This document shows, one piece after another, positions 6,460 through 10,966 of a stretch of DNA of 10,966 nucleotides. Origin of the DNA: an uncultured Leptospiraceae bacterium (lineage in GTDB: Bacteria > Spirochaetota > Leptospiria > Leptospirales > Leptospiraceae); NCBI GenBank assembly GCA_937924465.1, contig CALDSP010000045.1, positions 1 to 10,966 on the forward strand. The letters are read 5' to 3'. The notes below the pieces were generated by a model, which saw only the letters and a program-made list of their open reading frames with translations, was not told the DNA's origin and did no database searches. Position numbers and translations under genes: made by a program. How positions within the stretch are numbered: position 1 is the stretch's first letter; every line of letters starts with the position of its first letter.

Positions 6460-7653
6460 ATGATTCAAATTAAAAGAAAAACTTTTTTACCCTTTGCATT
6501 ACCTTCCATTTCAGAAGAAGCAATAGAAGAAGTCGTTCAAGTTCTTAAATCCGGGTGGATTACCTCGGGCCCTAAAGTAAAAGAATTTGAAAAAAATTTT
6601 TCTGATTTTACAGGAGCGAAAGAATCTATTTCTTTAAACTCTGCTACTGCGGGACTTCATCTTTCTCTAGAAGCCATTGGTTTAACAGAAAAAGATGCTG
6701 TTCTTACTACAAGTGTTACCTTTACTGCTACAGTAGAAGTAATATGTTACTTTAAAGCTCTACCCATTCTTACTGATGTTGACCCTCAAACTCATTTAAT
6801 GACTTACGAAACTCTCATAGAGGCAATCCAAAGGGAATGCCAAGAAAAAAACGGAGCTTTGTACCACAAAAAAACCCAAAAAAAAGTAAAAGCCATCATT
6901 CCTGTTCATTTGGCAGGACACACCTGCGACATGGAATCAATCCAAGAAATTGCTCAAAGGTATAAACTATATATCATTGAAGATGCTGCCCATGCTTTTC
7001 CGGCGATTCATAAAAATAAGATGATTGGAACATGGGGAGATTTTACAGTATTTAGTTTTTATGCTACAAAAGGAATTACAACAGGCGAGGGTGGAATGGT
7101 TACCACATCTCACAAAGAGCATGCAGATAGAATTCGACTTATGAGACTGCATGGAATCAATCGAGAAAGTTTCAATCGACAAGGCTGGTACTATGAGGTT
7201 GTGGAGGCAGGATATAAATACAATCTTACAGATATAGCCGCTGCTTTGGGAATTGTCCAACTCAAAGAAGCAAATCAGTTTTGGGAACGAAGGACTGAAA
7301 TTGCAAACATATACAACCAAGCTTTTGCTAATTTGCCTGGAATTTCTCTTCCAAGTGAAGATTCCAATGGAAAGCACTCTTGGCACCTTTACCGTATTCT
7401 TGTCAACAATGATTGCAAACTTACAAGAGAGGAATTGTCATGGGAATTAAAAAAGAGAAACATTGGAACAAGTCTGCATTTTATTCCTATTTTTCATCAT
7501 CCCTATTATAAAAAGACTTTTCATTTTAAAAAAGAAAATTATCCAAATGCTTGTAAAATGTATGAACAGACACTTTCTCTTCCCCTCTTTGCGGGAATGA
7601 CCCAAGGAGATGTTTCGGATGTAATTGAAGCAATGCAAGACTTACTTGCTTAA
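6460..7653 (+). CDS. DegT/DnrJ/EryC1/StrS aminotransferase, ArnB-like
   Basis: This 397-residue enzyme depends on pyridoxal phosphate and probably adds an amino group to a keto-sugar nucleotide for cell-surface polysaccharide or lipid A. It aligns by eye with ArnB along its whole length: SGWITSGPKVKEFE (31-44), the cofactor-binding SATAGLH (61-67), EDAAHAF with Asp175, the Schiff-base Lys204 in YATKGITTGEGG, GYKYNLTDI (251-259), SWHLYRI (307-313) and LPLFAGMT near the C-terminus. Compared with ArnB there are about 20 extra residues (roughly 123-143, rich in Lys and Gln) between the large-domain helix and KAIIPVHLAG. The substrate is unknown, since no other Ara4N or sugar-nucleotide gene is in the window. 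The carbamoyltransferase-family gene follows after 26 bp, so the two probably form an operon. Confidence 0.88.
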   Translation: MIQIKRKTFLPFALPSISEEAIEEVVQVLKSGWITSGPKVKEFEKNFSDFTGAKESISLNSATAGLHLSLEAIGLTEKDAVLTTSVTFTATVEVICYFKALPILTDVDPQTHLMTYETLIEAIQRECQEKNGALYHKKTQKKVKAIIPVHLAGHTCDMESIQEIAQRYKLYIIEDAAHAFPAIHKNKMIGTWGDFTVFSFYATKGITTGEGGMVTTSHKEHADRIRLMRLHGINRESFNRQGWYYEVVEAGYKYNLTDIAAALGIVQLKEANQFWERRTEIANIYNQAFANLPGISLPSEDSNGKHSWHLYRILVNNDCKLTREELSWELKKRNIGTSLHFIPIFHHPYYKKTFHFKKENYPNACKMYEQTLSLPLFAGMTQGDVSDVIEAMQDLLA

Positions 7654-7679
7654 CAAATTTGATTTTCTAAGTTGGATAT

Positions 7680-8609
7680 ATGTTAAAAGAAACAAAACAT
7701 TTAATTACTTGGCAGGATTGGAGTGATGATGAAATTCACTCTCTTTTAGACTTTGCAGTTTATGTAAAAAACAACCGTGTTTACTTCTCTGAACACATGT
7801 CAGGTAGAACTTTAGTAATGTTGTTTCAAAAAACTTCCACAAGAACTAGGGTTTCTTTTGAGGCTGGAATGACTGAAATGGGAGGGCACGCCATCTATTT
7901 AGATTGGCACACTACAAATTTTCAACTCTCTGACATTGACTTAGAAGCTACTTATTTGTCACGTAACGCTTCACTAATTATGGCTCGTTTAAGAAAACAT
8001 GAAGATTTGCTCTTATTAAAAAAAGGTTCTTTAGTTCCAGTTATAAATGGATGTTGCAATATTTATCATCCCTGCCAAGCTTTCGCAGATATGCTTACAA
8101 TTCGTCTAGATAAAGGAAAAATTGAAGGAACTACTTTATGCTATATAGGAGTTCATAATAATGTGACTAACTCTTTGATTAGTATTACTTCAGCCTTAGG
8201 AGTACACCTAGTTTTAGTAACACCTATACAAAATGAGTATGCAGTTATAAAACCTCTCATGGAAAAAGCTAAAGCCAAAGGACTTCTTACACAAGAAACA
8301 AATATCCAAAATGCCGTGAACAACTGTGAATACGTTTACACCGATACATGGGTAGATATGGAATTTTTTAACGATCCAAATTTTCAAAAAGAAAAACAAA
8401 AGCGAACAGAAATAATGATGCCTTATCAGTTAAACTCAGAACTATTAAAAAATTCTAAAGCAAAAGTCATGCATGATATGCCAATTCACGTAGGATATGA
8501 AATTACAAGAGAGGTTATAGAAAGTGAAAGGTCAATTATTTTCAATCAAGCAGAAAATCGTTTAGATGCACAAAAAGCCATTATGCTTAGATTAGTTGGT
8601 ATGAGTTAA
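7680..8609 (+). CDS. argF: Ornithine carbamoyltransferase family protein with variant substrate motifs
   Basis: This 309-residue protein has normal family length and moves a carbamoyl group from carbamoyl phosphate to an amine; in arginine synthesis the amine is ornithine. The carbamoyl-phosphate half is well conserved: STRTR at 53-57, VINGCC (121-126), HPCQAFAD at 130-137, and the C-terminal AENRLDAQKA (291-300). The amino-acid half is not standard. The usual DxxxSMG loop reads DTWVDME (222-228), and the usual HCLP reads HDMP (265-268), so the ornithine-contacting cysteine is replaced by Asp266. From memory, a similar variant occurs in some bacterial proteins annotated as ArgF, so it may be a subfamily and not damage. 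The substrate, and so the symbol, is uncertain. The ATG follows GGATAT with a very short spacing. It lies 26 bp after the aminotransferase gene. The stop is 6 bp from the convergent permease stop. Confidence 0.85.
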   Translation: MLKETKHLITWQDWSDDEIHSLLDFAVYVKNNRVYFSEHMSGRTLVMLFQKTSTRTRVSFEAGMTEMGGHAIYLDWHTTNFQLSDIDLEATYLSRNASLIMARLRKHEDLLLLKKGSLVPVINGCCNIYHPCQAFADMLTIRLDKGKIEGTTLCYIGVHNNVTNSLISITSALGVHLVLVTPIQNEYAVIKPLMEKAKAKGLLTQETNIQNAVNNCEYVYTDTWVDMEFFNDPNFQKEKQKRTEIMMPYQLNSELLKNSKAKVMHDMPIHVGYEITREVIESERSIIFNQAENRLDAQKAIMLRLVGMS

Positions 8610-8621
8610 ACAAATTTAACT
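8604..8621. terminator. AT-rich palindrome between convergent stop codons
   Basis: GTTAAA (8605-8610), a CAAA loop and TTTAAC (8615-8620) form a perfect 6-bp stem, or 7 bp with the flanking A-T pair. It spans the stops of both the carbamoyltransferase and permease genes. It could fold in either transcript, but it has almost no GC and only short T runs, so it would be a weak terminator at best. Confidence 0.25.
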
Positions 8622-10966
8622 TAAATTTCTTAAAAATTCTTTAGGTTTTATAGAAATACTTCTTTGAATACTAGAAATATACAAAAACAAAATAATCCCA
8701 TTCACAACTAAAAATACTATTCCTAATTCAAGAACAGGAAGTTCATACCTTACTTTTAGGATCCATTCAGAGAAAATAAAATTTGAGAAAAGTGCTAAGC
8801 AAAATCCTATCAAAAAAGAAGTCTCTGTTAACAAAAGTCCTTCATAAAGATAATTTTTTAGTAAAAATTTAGAATTGGCTCCTACTATTTTATACAAACT
8901 AATTTCACTCACTCTTTCCTGATGCTTTAGCGCATGGGAAGCAAACAATAAAAGTAAGGAAGATACAAACAAAAAAGAAGACAAAAGTTGAATAATACTT
9001 GTAACTTTTTCGATGATTTTTTCAATTCCTTCCAGAGTCTTAGTGATATCAATAAACACAATATTTGGATATTTAGAGACAAGTTCTTTTTGAAAAAGGT
9101 AGCGAGCTTGAGAATCCTTTAAATAAAAAGAAGATAAAAAATACCCCGGAGCTTTATCCAAAGCATAGGAATTAAACAGTACAACAAAATTTGGTTTCAT
9201 ATCTGCCCAATTCACGTAACGAGTGTTTGTAATTTTTCCTTCAATTTCCAAACCTTGTACGTTAAAGGTTAGAGTGTCTCCAACTTTCACACCTAAAGCC
9301 TTTGCAAATTCATATTCTACAGATATTTGAGAGATTTGTTCTTTTTCCCAGTATTTGCCTTGAATGAGTTTCTCTGTTTCATATAGCTTATCTCTGTAAG
9401 AAAGAAAATATTCTCTTGTTCTAGCTGTTGCGCGCCAGTCTCTTTGCAGAGCATCTTGTTCTGTTTTGGATTTATCTACCTCCCTACCATTAATTTTTAA
9501 AAGCCTTGCTCCAATCACGGGAGATATATAACTATTTTCAGCATGATAATTGTTTTGTAAGTTTCGAAAATATTCCAGCTGTTCTTTTTGAATATCTAAA
9601 ACAAAAACATTGGCTCTTTTGTCTTTAAGATTCCAGCCACTCAAAGAAATTATGCTTTCTTTTAAAATTAGAGTCAAAAGAAAAATTGAAATAGCAGAAG
9701 AAATTCCAACTATTGCTAAGGAATAATTTTCTCCTCTTGTAAATTTACTTAATAAAATTTTAAATGTTCCGTAAGAAACATACTTGTTGTTTACGAAAGA
9801 ATAAATTTTTCTTAAGATAAACAAAGCAATATAAGTTAAAATAGGAAGAACAATTAAAACCCCAATCATACTTAAGGATTTTAAAAAACTTTTGGTTTCC
9901 AAAAAACTTAAAACTGAAAAAAACAAATAAGCAATCAAAATTTGAAAAGTTTCAAGAAATCTCTCTTTCTTTGTTTTTTGCAATAATTCTACATTTCCTT
10001 TTAAAGCAATCAAGGGACTAAGTTTGGAAACCTTATAAATGGACTCTATCCCTAAAACAAAAGGAAGAAGTACGCCTACTACAATTCCCCAAAGTAAAGA
10101 GTTTAAATCAATACTTGGAGTAATATTTGCTAGAAAATCAGAACCTGTAATATTGGGAATTTGAAACTGAATGAAATAACCCAAACCTAAACCTAAAATT
10201 GATCCTATTAAAGAAAGAAAAATCATTTCTATTAAAAAGATTTTAGAGTAAAAACTAGACTTTGCTCCTAAGCATTTATAAATAGCAATTTCATTTGTGC
10301 GAGCTTGAATACGAGAACGAGAAGAAATCAAAATAGAAATAGCACCTAAGAAAAAAGCACAAAATCCTATTAAACTTACATAATCATAAGTTGTGTTAAT
10401 AAATTTTTGAGAACCAGAACCAATTTCATTATGGTGGTATAAAATTAAATCTCTTTCAGCTAACTTGGAAAAAAATTTTTCTTTAAGTGCTTTTGCATCA
10501 AATTGATTGGGAACCTTTACTAAAATAGAATAGCGAATTCGACTTCCTCTTTGCTCAAGTCCGGTAGAAGATAAAGCATCTAGCAAAATAATTGAAGAAG
10601 GAGCCATAGACATGAAACTCCCCACATTTCCAGGCTCTTTTTGAATATATCCAACTAAAGTAAATTTTTTATTTCCTAGCTTTACTTTGTTTCCTATTTC
10701 TAGTTGCAAATTTTTAGCTAAATTTTCCTCTAAGAGAATTTGATTTTTAGTTAAGTTTTTATATACTTTAGGAGGTGTAGTGACTACATCTCCATAAAAA
10801 GGATAACCCTTTTCCATAGCTTTCACGGTAGAAAGGCTAAATTCTTGGAATCTTGGATTTCCAAGCATAGATGGAAAGCTGACCATTTGTTTAAATTGTG
10901 TATCATTTGGAAGTAAGCCTTGAATATATTTCAGGTCTTCTTCTAATATCTTATATCCTCTCTCTA
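8616..10966 (-). CDS. FtsX/MacB-type ABC transporter permease, YbbP-like, N-terminus outside window
   Basis: The gene is incomplete at its 5' end. The reading frame stays open from the Met codon at 10884-10886 to the window edge (about 26 more residues, including ERGYKILEEDL), so the first membrane helix is missing. Counting from that Met, there is an extracytoplasmic domain (1-165), four transmembrane helices with an FtsX core (about 168-190, 213-240, 264-284 and 313-330), helices near 337-360 and 386-408, and a second extracytoplasmic domain (about 420-625). A second FtsX core (630-653, 677-707, 718-740) follows. The two halves repeat the pattern EIAIYKCLGA / EISLYKIVGA. Residues 480-590, including VEYEFAKALGVKVGDTLTF and NWADMKPNF, resemble E. 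coli YbbP, the partner of the ATPase YbbA. Such permeases extract or export lipids or lipoproteins. A YbbA-like ATPase gene would be expected upstream, beyond 10966. The substrate is unknown. Confidence 0.88.
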   Translation of the reverse strand, partial: ERGYKILEEDLKYIQGLLPNDTQFKQMVSFPSMLGNPRFQEFSLSTVKAMEKGYPFYGDVVTTPPKVYKNLTKNQILLEENLAKNLQLEIGNKVKLGNKKFTLVGYIQKEPGNVGSFMSMAPSSIILLDALSSTGLEQRGSRIRYSILVKVPNQFDAKALKEKFFSKLAERDLILYHHNEIGSGSQKFINTTYDYVSLIGFCAFFLGAISILISSRSRIQARTNEIAIYKCLGAKSSFYSKIFLIEMIFLSLIGSILGLGLGYFIQFQIPNITGSDFLANITPSIDLNSLLWGIVVGVLLPFVLGIESIYKVSKLSPLIALKGNVELLQKTKKERFLETFQILIAYLFFSVLSFLETKSFLKSLSMIGVLIVLPILTYIALFILRKIYSFVNNKYVSYGTFKILLSKFTRGENYSLAIVGISSAISIFLLTLILKESIISLSGWNLKDKRANVFVLDIQKEQLEYFRNLQNNYHAENSYISPVIGARLLKINGREVDKSKTEQDALQRDWRATARTREYFLSYRDKLYETEKLIQGKYWEKEQISQISVEYEFAKALGVKVGDTLTFNVQGLEIEGKITNTRYVNWADMKPNFVVLFNSYALDKAPGYFLSSFYLKDSQARYLFQKELVSKYPNIVFIDITKTLEGIEKIIEKVTSIIQLLSSFLFVSSLLLLFASHALKHQERVSEISLYKIVGANSKFLLKNYLYEGLLLTETSFLIGFCLALFSNFIFSEWILKVRYELPVLELGIVFLVVNGIILFLYISSIQRSISIKPKEFLRNLS

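Noticed and set aside
6967..7638. Minus-strand and plus-strand ORFs inside the aminotransferase gene
   Set aside because: The aminotransferase frame is conserved throughout, and these have no start signals or recognisable domains.
8214..8399. Minus-strand ORF of 61 codons
   Set aside because: It is antisense to the carbamoyltransferase's conserved region and has no ribosome-binding site.

Overview
This is an AT-rich window (GC roughly one third by eye) from a bacterium. It carries ordinary chromosomal genes and shows no sign of a mobile element, CRISPR array, tRNA or rRNA. The mix of genes suggests a Gram-negative spirochaete of the Leptospira type: a Cache-sensor class III adenylate cyclase, single-domain PilZ and EAL proteins, a YbbP-like FtsX permease and an ArnB-like sugar aminotransferase, all at low GC. 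This is an inference from gene style, not a proof.

Layout. Positions 3-215 (+) hold the C-terminal end of a thiolase. It converges, with one base between the stop codons, on a minus-strand pair: an EAL c-di-GMP phosphodiesterase (579-1826) followed by a single-domain PilZ protein (217-564). A 490-bp AT-rich gap follows. It contains a likely overlooked 34-residue single-span membrane protein on the plus strand (2105-2209), with its own promoter-like and ribosome-binding sequences. Next come three minus-strand genes. In transcription order they are an adenosine-deaminase-family hydrolase with an N-terminal extension and GTG start (4990-6318), a macro-domain protein (4450-4977), and a membrane-anchored Cache-adenylate cyclase (2317-4368) that appears to have its own promoter.

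A 141-bp divergent intergenic region separates these from a plus-strand pair: an ArnB-like DegT aminotransferase (6460-7653) and an ornithine-carbamoyltransferase-family protein (7680-8609). The latter has unusual substrate-site motifs (HDMP for HCLP, DME for SMG). This pair converges, 6 bp apart, on a long minus-strand FtsX/YbbP-like ABC permease (8616 to past 10966), whose N-terminus lies outside the window.

Functionally, the left half is rich in nucleotide second-messenger and nucleotide-derivative enzymes: c-di-GMP breakdown and binding, cAMP synthesis, ADP-ribose chemistry and purine deamination. The right half holds a possible amino-transfer plus carbamoyl-transfer pair and an export permease. 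The items most worth a second look are the 34-residue membrane protein and the variant carbamoyltransferase paired with the sugar aminotransferase.
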